A stretch of 64,000 nt of DNA. Source: Bryobacteraceae bacterium CoA2 C42 (lineage in GTDB: Bacteria > Acidobacteriota > Terriglobia > Bryobacterales > Bryobacteraceae). Shown in pieces: positions 1 through 8,165 of this stretch; the stretch's first letter is position 1; the number at the start of each line of letters is the position of its first letter. The notes under the pieces were generated by a model. That model was not told the origin of the DNA. It saw nothing but the letters and a program-made list of their open reading frames with translations, and searched no databases. Made by a program: the position numbers and the translations under genes. Location of the stretch: the NCBI GenBank assembly GCA_019931245.1, contig JAINDL010000029.1, forward strand, positions 25,112 through 89,111, read 5' to 3'.

Positions 1-1
1 C

Positions 2-1411
2 TTCCTGCAGGACGACTGGAAGCTAAGTCCGCGGCTGACGCTGAACCTGGGCCTCCGCTACGAGTACACAACGCCGTTCTACGGCAGCGGGACGAACAAG
101 AACATCAACTTCGACCCGGCGACGGGTGGCCTGGTGCTGGCGAGCGACAAGGACAAGTACCTGACGACGCCGGACAAGAACAACTTCGGCCCGCGGCTGG
201 GCTTTGCCTGGCAGGCGATCGAGGAGAAACTGGTGGTGCGGGGCGGCTACGGGATCTTCTACAACGCCGAGGATATCTATGGTTCGGAGGCGAGCCTGGC
301 GCTGAACCCGCCGCAACTGATTCAGCCGACGCTGCTGCGGGTGGGCACGGGCCCGGCGCCGGTGCGGCTGAGCGATCCGCTGCCGGCGGGGGTGCTGTCG
401 AACTTCGACAGCCGGACGATCGGCCTGCGGACGCGGGAGCGCAACCAGCGCAGCGGCCGCATTCAGCAGTTCAACCTGGCGGTGCAGTACCGGGTGAACC
501 GGGCGAGCACGTGGGAGGTAGCCTACGCCGGGAACCGGGGCGTGAACCTGTTCGGGCTGTACGAGCGGAACCAGACGGCGTTCGGCGTGGATGGTTCGGT
601 GGCCGCCAACCGGCCGTTTCCGCTGTGGCAGGGCATTCAGACGGGCGCGAGCCGGGGCAAGAGCTGGTACAACGCGCTGCAGACGAAGTTTGAACATAAC
701 TTCTCGAACGGGTTGTATGCCCTGGTCAGCCTGACGTGGGCGAGCGCGATCGACCAGGTGGGCACGTGGGACGCGGGCGCTTCGCCGCAGTTTCTCGACC
801 GCTTTGACCAGGAGAACGGCCGGATGACGCAGACGCCGAAGGTGCAGTACACAACGGCGGTGACCTACGAACTGCCGTTTGGCAAGGGCAAGAAGTTCGG
901 CAGCGGCTGGAACGGCTTCACCGATGCCGTGCTGGGCGGCTGGCGGACGTCGGGGATTATTAACTGGCGCACGGGCCTGCCGCTGAACGTCAGCCTGAAC
1001 AGCAACGGCATCGACCCGCGCACGGGGCAGGCCTATCGCTTCCTGAACCGCAACGGCGGCGGGCTGCGGCCGGACCGGGTGGGCGAGGCCAACACGGGCA
1101 TCGATCCGAAGACCGACCGCTTCCGGTTCCTCGACGCGGCGGCGTTCCGGATCCAGGCCGTGAACACGCCCGGCAACGCGGCGCGGAATGCTGCCTACGG
1201 GCCGCGGCTGTTCAATACGGACTTCAACCTGTCGAAGGGCTTCCGCCTGACCGAGCGGCAGAGCTTCGATATCCGGTGGGAGGCGTTCAACCTGTTCAAC
1301 ACGGTGAACTTCAACAACCCGCAGACGACGGTGGGCAACACCAACTTCGGCTGGATCACCTCGGCGCGCGACCCGCGGATCATGCAGCTGGCCATTCGCT
1401 ACCGTTTTTAG
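2..1411 (+). CDS. TonB-dependent receptor, Oar-like, C-terminal part (5' end outside the window)
   Basis: The frame is open from the window edge, so only the last 469 residues are present and the N-terminal regulatory fold and plug are missing. The visible part begins with FLQDDWKLSPRLTLNLGLRY, the strand motif seen in the barrel of Oar-type receptors of Acidobacteria. It continues with typical barrel segments (LGFAWQAIEEKLVVRGGYGI, YELPFGKGKKF) and ends in an aromatic residue (IRYRF), as outer-membrane barrels do. The complete paralogue at 59240-62614 carries the same motifs. Such receptors are thought to import or bind large substrates, often glycans, at the outer membrane; the substrate cannot be read here. 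It uses G-ending codons, unlike its paralogue. Confidence 0.9.
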   Translation, partial: FLQDDWKLSPRLTLNLGLRYEYTTPFYGSGTNKNINFDPATGGLVLASDKDKYLTTPDKNNFGPRLGFAWQAIEEKLVVRGGYGIFYNAEDIYGSEASLALNPPQLIQPTLLRVGTGPAPVRLSDPLPAGVLSNFDSRTIGLRTRERNQRSGRIQQFNLAVQYRVNRASTWEVAYAGNRGVNLFGLYERNQTAFGVDGSVAANRPFPLWQGIQTGASRGKSWYNALQTKFEHNFSNGLYALVSLTWASAIDQVGTWDAGASPQFLDRFDQENGRMTQTPKVQYTTAVTYELPFGKGKKFGSGWNGFTDAVLGGWRTSGIINWRTGLPLNVSLNSNGIDPRTGQAYRFLNRNGGGLRPDRVGEANTGIDPKTDRFRFLDAAAFRIQAVNTPGNAARNAAYGPRLFNTDFNLSKGFRLTERQSFDIRWEAFNLFNTVNFNNPQTTVGNTNFGWITSARDPRIMQLAIRYRF

Positions 1412-1426
1412 CGGTATAACGGGGGG

Positions 1427-2347
1427 ATGCTCTCCCGTCGTGATCTCGGTTGGCTGCTGGCACTGCCGGCAATAGCAAAGGAAAAGGGGTTCGAAGCGAT
1501 GGCGGGGAAGTTCCCGCCCCGCGAACGAACCCCGGTTTCCGTGGAGACGCTCGGCGAGGCGCAGGTAGCGCAGGGCTACCGGCGGCAGAAGATCCGCTAT
1601 GGCGCCAAGCCGGGCAATCCGGTGTATGCGTGGGTGCTGACGCCGGATCAGTGGAGCGGCAAGGCGGCGCTGTGCCTGCACCAGACGACGCGCATCGGCA
1701 AGGACGAACCGGCCGGGCTGGGCGGGAAGCCGAACCTGCACTACGCGCACGAACTGGCGCAGCGGGGCTATCTGTGTCTGGCGCCGGACTATCCTTCATT
1801 CGGCGATGACGTGACGGACTTTCCGAAGGACGTCTTCGCGGCCGGGCTGGCTTCGGGAACGATGAAGGGGATGGTGAACCACCGGCGGGGCGTGGACCTG
1901 CTGCTGGAGCGCGGGGCGAAGTCGGTAGTGGCGATCGGGCATTCGCTGGGCGGCCACAATGCGCTGTTTATCACCGGATTCGACCGGCGGATCCGCGCGG
2001 CGGTGACCAGTTGCGGCTTCACGTCGATGGCCAAATACAAGGGCGGGAACCTGAAAGGCTGGGACCAGGACCGGTACATGCCGCGGGTGCGGGAGCGGTA
2101 CCACAACAACCCGGCCGAGGTGCCGTGGGACTTTCCGGACCTGTTCCGGATGATGGCGGGGCGGGCGTTGTTCATCAGCGCTCCGCTGCGGGACGACAAC
2201 TTCGACAACAGCGGGGTGCGCGACACGGTGGCGGCGGTGAGCGGCGTGTTCCGGCCCGGGAAACTGGTGACCGCGTATCCGGACTGCGGACACGATTTCC
2301 CAGCCGAAATCCGCCAACAGGCCTACGCGTTCCTCGACCGTGCGTAA
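1427..2347 (+). CDS. Secreted alpha/beta hydrolase (dienelactone hydrolase-like)
   Basis: A 306-residue alpha/beta hydrolase. The nucleophile elbow is GHSLGGHN with Ser173; His289 (CGHDFP) and Asp256 or Asp257 (APLRDDNF) complete a plausible triad. The N-terminus SRRDLGWLLALPA resembles a short Tat signal, so export is likely. The ATG at 1427 follows a run of six G and starts 15 bp after the receptor stop, so it may be cotranscribed with the receptor. Family members cleave esters or lactones and include large Solibacter paralogue sets annotated as acetyl xylan esterase or dienelactone hydrolase. The substrate is not known. Confidence 0.8.
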   Translation: MLSRRDLGWLLALPAIAKEKGFEAMAGKFPPRERTPVSVETLGEAQVAQGYRRQKIRYGAKPGNPVYAWVLTPDQWSGKAALCLHQTTRIGKDEPAGLGGKPNLHYAHELAQRGYLCLAPDYPSFGDDVTDFPKDVFAAGLASGTMKGMVNHRRGVDLLLERGAKSVVAIGHSLGGHNALFITGFDRRIRAAVTSCGFTSMAKYKGGNLKGWDQDRYMPRVRERYHNNPAEVPWDFPDLFRMMAGRALFISAPLRDDNFDNSGVRDTVAAVSGVFRPGKLVTAYPDCGHDFPAEIRQQAYAFLDRA

Positions 2348-2433
2348 CCCTTTTACAAAAGTTTCACAACCTGGAGACGACTGGACGCCAAATTGCCCGT
2401 AAGATCAAGTCCGGAGCCTTACACGGATTACAG

Positions 2434-2781
2434 ATGCCGATCTTCCAGGACGAATTTCTTTTTATTGACCATTCGGTGGTGTTTTTTGAGGATAGGCGGT
2501 TAACGTTGACACGCAAGGAGTTCGAGCTGTTGGCGGTCCTTTCGCAGAACGAGGGCGAAACGATTGAGCGGGATTTGCTGCTCGAGACGGTGTGGGGATA
2601 CTGCCGGGGAACGCGGACGCGGACGCTGGACGTCCATGTGCGACGCTTGCGCCGCAAGCTGGGCGGTTATGGCGAATCTTACATTCAAACCATCTTCGGG
2701 GTAGGTTACCGGTTTTCCCGTTTGCGCCCCGCGCGGGCGCTCGTAATGCCCGGTCCATCGGTCTACGCAATCGGCGCCTGA
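2434..2781 (+). CDS. Orphan winged-helix DNA-binding protein (OmpR/PhoB effector domain only)
   Basis: 115 residues that are almost entirely an OmpR/PhoB-type winged helix: LTLTRKEFELLAVLSQNEGE (recognition scaffold), the VDVHVRRLRRKL-like segment LDVHVRRLRRKLG, and the closing wing IQTIFGVGYRF. No receiver domain precedes it. The reading frame stays open upstream through the hydrolase gene, but the translation there is not receiver-like, so I start at the ATG at 2434, just before the first beta strand. It lies 32 bp upstream of aroA on the same strand. Control by a separate partner, or constitutive DNA binding, is inference. The start has no clear Shine-Dalgarno sequence. Confidence 0.75.
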   Translation: MPIFQDEFLFIDHSVVFFEDRRLTLTRKEFELLAVLSQNEGETIERDLLLETVWGYCRGTRTRTLDVHVRRLRRKLGGYGESYIQTIFGVGYRFSRLRPARALVMPGPSVYAIGA

Positions 2782-2787
2782 GCAGGC

Positions 2788-2811
2788 AAAACCCTCTACA
2801 ATAGAGGTTTT
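2788..2811 (+). promoter_or_regulatory. Hairpin over the aroA ribosome-binding site, also holding a -10-like TACAAT
   Basis: The arms AAAACCCTCTA (2788-2798) and TAGAGGTTTT (2802-2811) pair with one bulged C around a CAA loop, two bases before the aroA ATG. The right arm contains AGAGG, the only ribosome-binding-site candidate, so folding would hide it. TACAAT (2797-2802) spans the loop and would serve as a -10 box for an almost leaderless transcript. No good -35 box is seen. Function is inferred from position. Confidence 0.4.
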
Positions 2812-2813
2812 GC

Positions 2814-4097
2814 ATGCAGGTAACGATTCAACCCGCGTCCGCGATCAGCGGCGCCATCCGGCTTCCCGGCGATAAATCCATCTCGCACCGCTACGCGATT
2901 CTGGCCTCGATTGCCGAGGGCACCTCCACGCTCCGCAACTACTCCACCGGGGCGGACCCGCATTCGACGCTGCACTGCGTCGAGACGCTGGGCATCGGCG
3001 TCGAGAAGGACGGGACTACCGTGAAGGTCCACGGCAAGGGGTTGCGGGGCTATGCGGCGCCGTCGAAGACGCTTGATGTGGGCAACTCGGGGTCGACGAT
3101 CCGGATGATGAGCGGGATTCTGGCCGCGCAGCCGTTTACGAGCCGGCTTGAAGGCGACGCCTCCATTGCGCGGCGGCCGATGAAGCGGATTATCACGCCG
3201 CTCGAGCTGATGGGCGCGCGGATCAGCGCCGTCGACGGGACCTATCCGCCGCTGGAGATTCAGGGCAACCCGGAGTTGCGGGCGATTGACTATACGCTGC
3301 CGGTGGCGAGTGCGCAGGTGAAGAGCTGTGTCCTGTTTGCCGGGCTGTACGCCGACGGGACGACGGTGACGCGGGAGTCGCACAAGACGCGCGACCATTC
3401 CGAGATTGCGCTCAAAGAGTTCGGCGCCGAGATTACGGCGCGGGGCACGACGGTCTCGATTACGAGCGGGGCGGCGCTGACCGGGCGCGAGTTGCTCGTG
3501 CCGGGCGATCTTTCGGGTGCGGCGTTTTTTCTGGTGGCGGCGATTCTGGCGCGGGAGTCGAATCTGGTGATCTACGACGTGGGCGTGAACCCGTCGCGGA
3601 CGGCGTTGATCGACTTTCTGGTGGGCGGCGGGGCGCAGATCAAGGTGCTCGACGTGCGGTCTTCGGGCGGCGAGTTGATCGGCGATCTGCAGGTGCGGGC
3701 GAGCCGGTTCCGGGGCGGGTTGATTGAGAAGGGCACGACGGCGGCGTTGATTGACGAGATCCCGGTGCTGGCCGTGCTGGGCGCGATGAGCGAAGAGGGG
3801 CTGGAGGTCCGGGACGCGGGCGAGTTGCGGGTTAAAGAGACTGACCGGATTGCCACCGTGGCCGAGAACATGCGGCGGATGGGAGTGACCGTGGAGACGA
3901 CGCAGGACGGCATGCGGATTCCGGGTAAGCAGAAGTTCCGGGCCGCGGAGGTGGAGTCGTTCGGCGACCACCGGATTGCGATGGCTTTCGCCGTGGCGGC
4001 GCTGTTTGCCGATGGTGCGAGCACGGTAAACGAGGCCGAGGCGGCCAGTGTGTCGTTTGCCGAGTTCTACGATACGCTCGACCGCATTCGAGGCTGA
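2814..4097 (+). CDS. aroA: 3-phosphoshikimate 1-carboxyvinyltransferase (EPSP synthase)
   Basis: Sixth step of the shikimate pathway: joins shikimate 3-phosphate and phosphoenolpyruvate in the cytoplasm. The 427-residue length is normal. The N-terminal signature LPGDKSISHR (Lys21) binds PEP, GNSGSTIRMMSG is the conserved substrate loop, RPMKRI follows, and the C-terminal half has KETDRIATV and GDHRIAMA. The ATG at 2814 lies directly behind a hairpin. Its stop is one base before the GTG of the kinase-like gene downstream, so the two are probably translated together. The pathway partner aroB is on the other strand at 7088-8143. Confidence 0.97.
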   Translation: MQVTIQPASAISGAIRLPGDKSISHRYAILASIAEGTSTLRNYSTGADPHSTLHCVETLGIGVEKDGTTVKVHGKGLRGYAAPSKTLDVGNSGSTIRMMSGILAAQPFTSRLEGDASIARRPMKRIITPLELMGARISAVDGTYPPLEIQGNPELRAIDYTLPVASAQVKSCVLFAGLYADGTTVTRESHKTRDHSEIALKEFGAEITARGTTVSITSGAALTGRELLVPGDLSGAAFFLVAAILARESNLVIYDVGVNPSRTALIDFLVGGGAQIKVLDVRSSGGELIGDLQVRASRFRGGLIEKGTTAALIDEIPVLAVLGAMSEEGLEVRDAGELRVKETDRIATVAENMRRMGVTVETTQDGMRIPGKQKFRAAEVESFGDHRIAMAFAVAALFADGASTVNEAEAASVSFAEFYDTLDRIRG

Positions 4098-4098
4098 C

Positions 4099-4734
4099 GT
4101 GGAGCGAGATACCGAGCTGACCGTCGCCGGCCTGGCGCACGACCTGAACAACGTGTTTGAGACGTTGGCGGAGTCGGCCGAACTGCTCGGGCGGGACCCG
4201 AAGTGGGCCCGTTTGGCGGCGACGATTCGCCGGAGCGTGACGCGGGGCAGCCGGATTGTGGACAGTCTGACGGAGACGGCGCGGGAGTCGGGCGAAGTGC
4301 AGGCGGTGCTCGACAACGCGATTCAGCACGCGGACGACTTTTTGCAGGTGACGCGGGCGGCCACGGTGACGTGGCACCGGGAGATTGAGCCGGGCTTGCG
4401 GCTGCCGGGTTCGACCGCGGGGTGGGAGCGGGTGTTCGTCAATTTGTTTCTGAACGCGGCACAGATTAAGCCGGAAGAGGCCGTGATTGAAATTGCGGCG
4501 CGGCGGCGGGCGGAGAATCTGGTGATCACGGTGGCGGACAACGGACCGGGGATTTCGGCCGAGATTCTGCCGCACATTTTTGAGCCGCGTTTTACGACGA
4601 AACGAAGCCGGAGCCGGACGGGGCTGGGGCTGCACATTGTTTCGTCGATCGTGCAGAGCAACGGCGGAACGGTGAGCGCGGAGAACCGGGAGCCGCGCGG
4701 GGCGCTGTTTACGATTACGCTGCCGGTGGATTAA
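4099..4734 (+). CDS. Short soluble histidine kinase without sensor domain
   Basis: 211 residues, starting at the GTG at 4099, one base after the aroA stop; a start inside aroA at 4048 is possible but would only add residues read out of frame from aroA. The H-box GLAHDLNNVFETLAES puts the phosphorylatable His at residue 14 and resembles NtrB-like kinases. The ATPase boxes follow: NLFLNAAQ (N), DNGPGIS (G1), FEPRFTTKRS (F) and GLGLHIVSSI (G2). There is no membrane segment, PAS or other input domain. It must therefore take its signal through a partner. With the receiver-less winged helix at 2434-2781 it brackets aroA. Confidence 0.85.
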   Translation: MERDTELTVAGLAHDLNNVFETLAESAELLGRDPKWARLAATIRRSVTRGSRIVDSLTETARESGEVQAVLDNAIQHADDFLQVTRAATVTWHREIEPGLRLPGSTAGWERVFVNLFLNAAQIKPEEAVIEIAARRRAENLVITVADNGPGISAEILPHIFEPRFTTKRSRSRTGLGLHIVSSIVQSNGGTVSAENREPRGALFTITLPVD

Positions 4735-4995
4735 GCAGGCACGCGGAAGCCTTGCGCCAAAGGGCTTTGCGGCACAGAGGCGGGTCCGGAGGCCCGCAAG
4801 ATGGGGGCTTGAAGCGCGCAGAACGGAAAAAACTCCGGAAAATGGGGCTCCCGGAGCGATTTTCCCTTTACAGGAGCAGGAAAACTGCCTTATGATTGCA
4901 ACTGCATAGGAATCGATTGGAACATTTCAGCATGAAAATGATTGAAACGTTTTAGGCGGGTTCCGATTCTCCAGGAGAATCAGTAAAGGAGCAAC

Positions 4996-5316
4996 ATGGC
5001 TGTCGTAACACGTATGACGCAGACGCAACTCGTCGCTGCCCTCGTCGAGGGTGTGGAAGGGATCAATAAGAAGCAGGCGAAGGCATTTTTGACACTGTAT
5101 GCCGAAATCGCCATCAAGGAAACCAAGAAGAACGGGGTGGCCGTGCTTCCGGGTCTCGGCCGCCTGGTGCGCCAGGAGCGCAAAGCGCGCACGGGCCGCA
5201 ACCCTGCCACGGGCGCGACCATCAAGATTCCGGCCAAGAAGGTTGTTAAGTTCCGCGTAGCGAAGGCGGTGAAAGACGCCATCGTGCCGCCGAAAAAGAC
5301 CAAGGCTTCGAGCTAA
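4996..5316 (+). CDS. hup: HU/IHF-family nucleoid DNA-binding protein
   Basis: 106 residues; a histone-like DNA-bending protein. The beta-arm region GRNPATGATIKIPAKK is the diagnostic HU motif, followed by VVKFRVAKAVKDAI. The N-terminus is about 8 residues longer than in E. coli HU, and the tail PPKKTKASS is lysine-rich. The ATG at 4996 is preceded by AAGGAG at good spacing, and the gene has its own 260-bp upstream region and a strong downstream terminator, so it is monocistronic. No other recognisable feature was seen in 4735-4995. Confidence 0.95.
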   Translation: MAVVTRMTQTQLVAALVEGVEGINKKQAKAFLTLYAEIAIKETKKNGVAVLPGLGRLVRQERKARTGRNPATGATIKIPAKKVVKFRVAKAVKDAIVPPKKTKASS

Positions 5317-5355
5317 ACCTCTCTCTCCTCTTTCCATCCAGTTCCAAAAACTCAA

Positions 5356-5390
5356 AACCCCCGCCGGGACTCCCAGCGGGGGTTCTTTTC
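5356..5390. terminator. Intrinsic terminator after the HU gene, probably bidirectional
   Basis: AACCCCCGC (5356-5364) pairs with GCGGGGGTT (5376-5384); GGG and CCC inside extend the stem, and CTTTTC follows. It lies 39 bp after the HU stop and between HU and the converging tatA operon, so it can serve both. Confidence 0.85.
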
Positions 5391-5435
5391 TTACCGATTC
5401 CGTTCCGCCCAAATTGCGGGCGACCAGAGGAAGCC

Positions 5436-5615
5436 TTACGCCTGCTTCTTTTCTTCGGCCTGTTCCGGGGCTTTTTCTTCGCCTTTGAGAGCGTTCTTGA
5501 AGTTCTTGATCCCCTCGCCCAGACCCTTTGCGACCTCGGGAATCTTCTTCCCGCCGAACAGCAAAGCGGCAATGGCCAGGATGACCAATAGTTCTTGCCA
5601 GCCAAATCCTCTCAT
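5436..5615 (-). CDS. tatA: Sec-independent translocase subunit TatA
   Basis: 59 residues: a short N-terminus, one membrane helix ([15 protein letters not shown]), the hinge and amphipathic helix [20 protein letters not shown], and a charged tail rich in Glu and Lys. This is the complete TatA/E layout; it forms the pore of the twin-arginine translocase. The ATG at 5615 has a strong AAAGGAGG site just upstream; the longer open frame to 5720 overlaps the upstream gene and is not needed. tatC is not in the window. Candidate Tat substrates in the window are the DUF1501 protein (57407-58696) and the hydrolase at 1427. Confidence 0.93.
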   Translation of the reverse strand: MRGFGWQELLVILAIAALLFGGKKIPEVAKGLGEGIKNFKNALKGEEKAPEQAEEKKQA

Positions 5616-5679
5616 ATGGCCTCCTTTGGAATTTACGCCTTTATTATACCCATACGGCAAGCCGTAGGAAACCAGCCGG

Positions 5680-6354
5680 CTAGCGAACGAAAGCGCCGGC
5701 CAGCGCGAAGACCAGGCCAAGCAGCCAGACCGGAGCGGTCATGGCGAAGCCCTTGGCTTTGCTGACCCCGGCCAGGGCGGCAAAGCCGAGGCCAAGGATA
5801 ACGATGTACCAGACGGTGAAGAACGAGAAGTAGTTGAGCAGGGCGGCGAGCAGGGGCGGGGCCTCGGCGCCGAGCAGCAGGTCGAAGCCGAAGGCGGGTT
5901 GCAGTCCTTTCATCGAAGCGAGCGTGCCGCGGAGGTGGACGACGACGGACTGGGCCACCTGCGCGAGCAGGGGAATCAGCGAGCAGTGGGCGAGCAGCGT
6001 GAAGACCTCCGGGAACTGGAGCCGGGCGCCCAGGATGGTGCCGAAGCCCAGGACGAGGGCGCTGCTGATGGCGAGCATGACGGCGAGCATGACGGGGGTC
6101 ATGATCATCGAGAAGTTCAGGCTGGAGCGCATGAGGTCCATGGATTCGCGGGCTTTCTGTTCGGCCATTTGCTCGAGCATGTCCTGGTACATGGCGTTTT
6201 CGAGGAGCGGGCGCAGCAGCAGGCTGAGGGCGACGGAGGCGAGAGCGGCGAGGGCGAGCGGAGGGAGCCAGGCGAGTCTGCCCTGGGTGCGCTGGCAACG
6301 GACCGAGGCGACCGGATCGAGAAAGATGTTGAGGATGGCGAGAACGGCGTTCAT
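5680..6354 (-). CDS. YIP1-family integral membrane protein
   Basis: 224 residues with about five hydrophobic membrane segments (for example [20 protein letters not shown] near residue 30, two around 85-115, and two near 165-220). The layout fits the YIP1 family, whose bacterial members have no defined function. The start overlaps the menG stop by 4 bp (6351-6354), and tatA follows after 64 bp, so it belongs to the aroB-menG transcript. Nothing in it points to a substrate. Confidence 0.7.
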   Translation of the reverse strand: MNAVLAILNIFLDPVASVRCQRTQGRLAWLPPLALAALASVALSLLLRPLLENAMYQDMLEQMAEQKARESMDLMRSSLNFSMIMTPVMLAVMLAISSALVLGFGTILGARLQFPEVFTLLAHCSLIPLLAQVAQSVVVHLRGTLASMKGLQPAFGFDLLLGAEAPPLLAALLNYFSFFTVWYIVILGLGFAALAGVSKAKGFAMTAPVWLLGLVFALAGAFVR

Positions 6355-7091
6355 GGTTTGCGGGCGCTCTGTTTACGGGCAATATGCAGGGCGACGATGC
6401 CGAAGGTGAGGCGGTCGAAGGTGACGTCGGCAAAGCCGGCGGAGCGGAAATCGGCGGCGAGGGCTTCGGCGCCGGGGAATTTGCGGACCGATTCGGGCAG
6501 GTAGGTGTAGGCATCGGGGCGGCCGCTGAGCAGGGCGCCGATGCGGGGGAGGATCTGCAGGCTGTAGAAGTTGTAGAGGGCGCGGAAGGCGGCGTTGGGC
6601 GGGGTGGAGAATTCGAGAATCGCGGCGGCGCCGCCGGGGCGGAGGACGCGGTGGAGTTCGGCGATGCCCTTGCGGTAGTTGGCGAAGTTGCGGAAGCCGA
6701 AGGCGCAGGTGACGAGGTCGAGCGAGGCGTCGGCGAGGGGGAGCGCGAGGGCGTCGGCTTCAAAGAGCGGGGAGCGGGCGCGTTTGGCCTGGGAGGCGGT
6801 AAGCATGGGGTGGCAGAAGTCGCTGCCGAGGAGGGGGGCGCGGCGGCGCTTTTCGAGGGCGAGCAGCAGGTCGCCGGTGCCGCAGCAGAGGTCGAGGATG
6901 CGCGCGGCGGGGTTGTCGAGGTAGGCCTGCACGCGGCGGACGGTGTGGGCGCGCCAGAGTTGATCGATCTGGAGGGAGAGGACGCGGTTCAGCAGGTCGT
7001 AGCGGGGGGCGACATCGGCGAACATGCCGCGGACCCAGCGGGCGGCCTCCTGTTCGGTGCGGGCGCCCGGGGGGGTGGTGCCGCGGCTCAT
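6351..7091 (-). CDS. menG: Demethylmenaquinone methyltransferase (UbiE/MenG family)
   Basis: 246 residues. Class I SAM-dependent methyltransferase with ILDLCCGTGD (motif I), FEADALALPLADASLDLVTC (motif II and acidic loop), the family signature FGFRNFANYRKGIAELHRVL and the conserved LEFSTP. It makes the last C-methylation of menaquinone (or ubiquinone) at the membrane surface; menaquinone is the usual quinone in Acidobacteria, so MenG is the better name. The start overlaps the aroB stop by 4 bp and its own stop overlaps the YIP1 start by 4 bp, which suggests translational coupling. Confidence 0.93.
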   Translation of the reverse strand: MSRGTTPPGARTEQEAARWVRGMFADVAPRYDLLNRVLSLQIDQLWRAHTVRRVQAYLDNPAARILDLCCGTGDLLLALEKRRRAPLLGSDFCHPMLTASQAKRARSPLFEADALALPLADASLDLVTCAFGFRNFANYRKGIAELHRVLRPGGAAAILEFSTPPNAAFRALYNFYSLQILPRIGALLSGRPDAYTYLPESVRKFPGAEALAADFRSAGFADVTFDRLTFGIVALHIARKQSARKP

Positions 7092-8143
7092 GCCAGGGCC
7101 GCGGCGGCGGCGGCGACGACATCGGCGTGGGGGATGCCGCGGACGATCTCCGTCCGGCCGATGGCGGTGGCGAGGACGAAGTGGGTTTGGCCCTGAATGG
7201 TTTTCTTGTCCTTGTAGATGTGGCCGGCGAGGGCTTCGGCGGTGACGCCGGGGACGGGCGGGAGCGGGCCGTAGAGACCGATGACGCGGGCGATTTCGGC
7301 GGCGGTGGCGGCGTCGAGGTGGCCGGTGCGGACGGCGAGGTGGCCAGCGGCGAGCATGCCGTAGGCCACGGCTTCGCCGTGGAGGAAGACGGAGTAGCTC
7401 GTCTCGGCTTCGAGGGCGTGGCCGAGGGTGTGGCCGTAGTTGAGAATGCGGCGCAGGCCGCCCTCTTTTTCGTCGGCCGAGACCACGCCGGCTTTGATGC
7501 GGACGCTTTCGTCGATGATCTTTTCGAGTACTTCCGGGTCCTGCGCGAGGACCGCATCGGCGCGTTCGGCCATAATGGCGAACAGTTCGGGGCTGGCGAT
7601 GATACCGTGCTTGACCACTTCGAAGAGGCCGGCGCGGAACTCGCGGGGGGGCAGGGAGGCGAGGACAGTGGGGTCGATGAGGACGGCGTGAGGCTGGTGG
7701 AACGAACCGATCAGATTCTTGCCGCCCACCAGGTTGACGCCGGTTTTGCCGCCCACGGCGGCGTCCACCTGCGCGAGAAGCGTGGTGGGCACCTGAATCA
7801 CCGGGACCCCGCGCATGAAGATGGCGGCCAGAAAGCCGCCGACATCGCCGCAGATGCCGCCGCCGAAGGCGACGACGACGCTCGAACGGTCCGCGCCGCG
7901 GGCGAGCATCTGGTCGGCGAGGGATTCGACTACGCTGAGCCGCTTGTTCGGTTCGCCGCCGGGATAATGCAGCACCTCGAAACCGGCCAGGCGGGGGGCG
8001 TAGAGTGCGTGAACATCCGGGGTGGTGACCACGAAAACCTTGCCGGCTTGGGCCGGCAGAAAGTCGGGAATTCGGGCGCTAATTCCGTTCCGGACGGTGC
8101 AGGTATAGGTTTGCGCAGCGGTGGTGACGACGTGGGAAGGCAC
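7088..8143 (-). CDS. aroB: 3-dehydroquinate synthase
   Basis: Second step of the shikimate pathway; NAD- and metal-dependent. 351 residues from the GTG at 8143, which has AAGGA six bases upstream. The much longer open frame to 8668 is noise antisense to nadB. Motifs: GGGICGDVGGFLA (NAD loop), VPTTLLAQVDAAVGGKTGVN, the metal-binding HG and NYGHTLGHALE, and FLHGEAVAYGM. It is the first gene of the aroB-menG-YIP1-tatA run, and only 22 bp separate its start from the divergent nadB start. Confidence 0.96.
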   Translation of the reverse strand: MPSHVVTTAAQTYTCTVRNGISARIPDFLPAQAGKVFVVTTPDVHALYAPRLAGFEVLHYPGGEPNKRLSVVESLADQMLARGADRSSVVVAFGGGICGDVGGFLAAIFMRGVPVIQVPTTLLAQVDAAVGGKTGVNLVGGKNLIGSFHQPHAVLIDPTVLASLPPREFRAGLFEVVKHGIIASPELFAIMAERADAVLAQDPEVLEKIIDESVRIKAGVVSADEKEGGLRRILNYGHTLGHALEAETSYSVFLHGEAVAYGMLAAGHLAVRTGHLDAATAAEIARVIGLYGPLPPVPGVTAEALAGHIYKDKKTIQGQTHFVLATAIGRTEIVRGIPHADVVAAAAAALA

Positions 8144-8165
8144 TGATTTCCTTGTACCATAGGGA

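Noticed and set aside
2011..2433. Upstream extension of the winged-helix frame
   Set aside because: It overlaps the alpha/beta hydrolase in another frame and shows no receiver domain.
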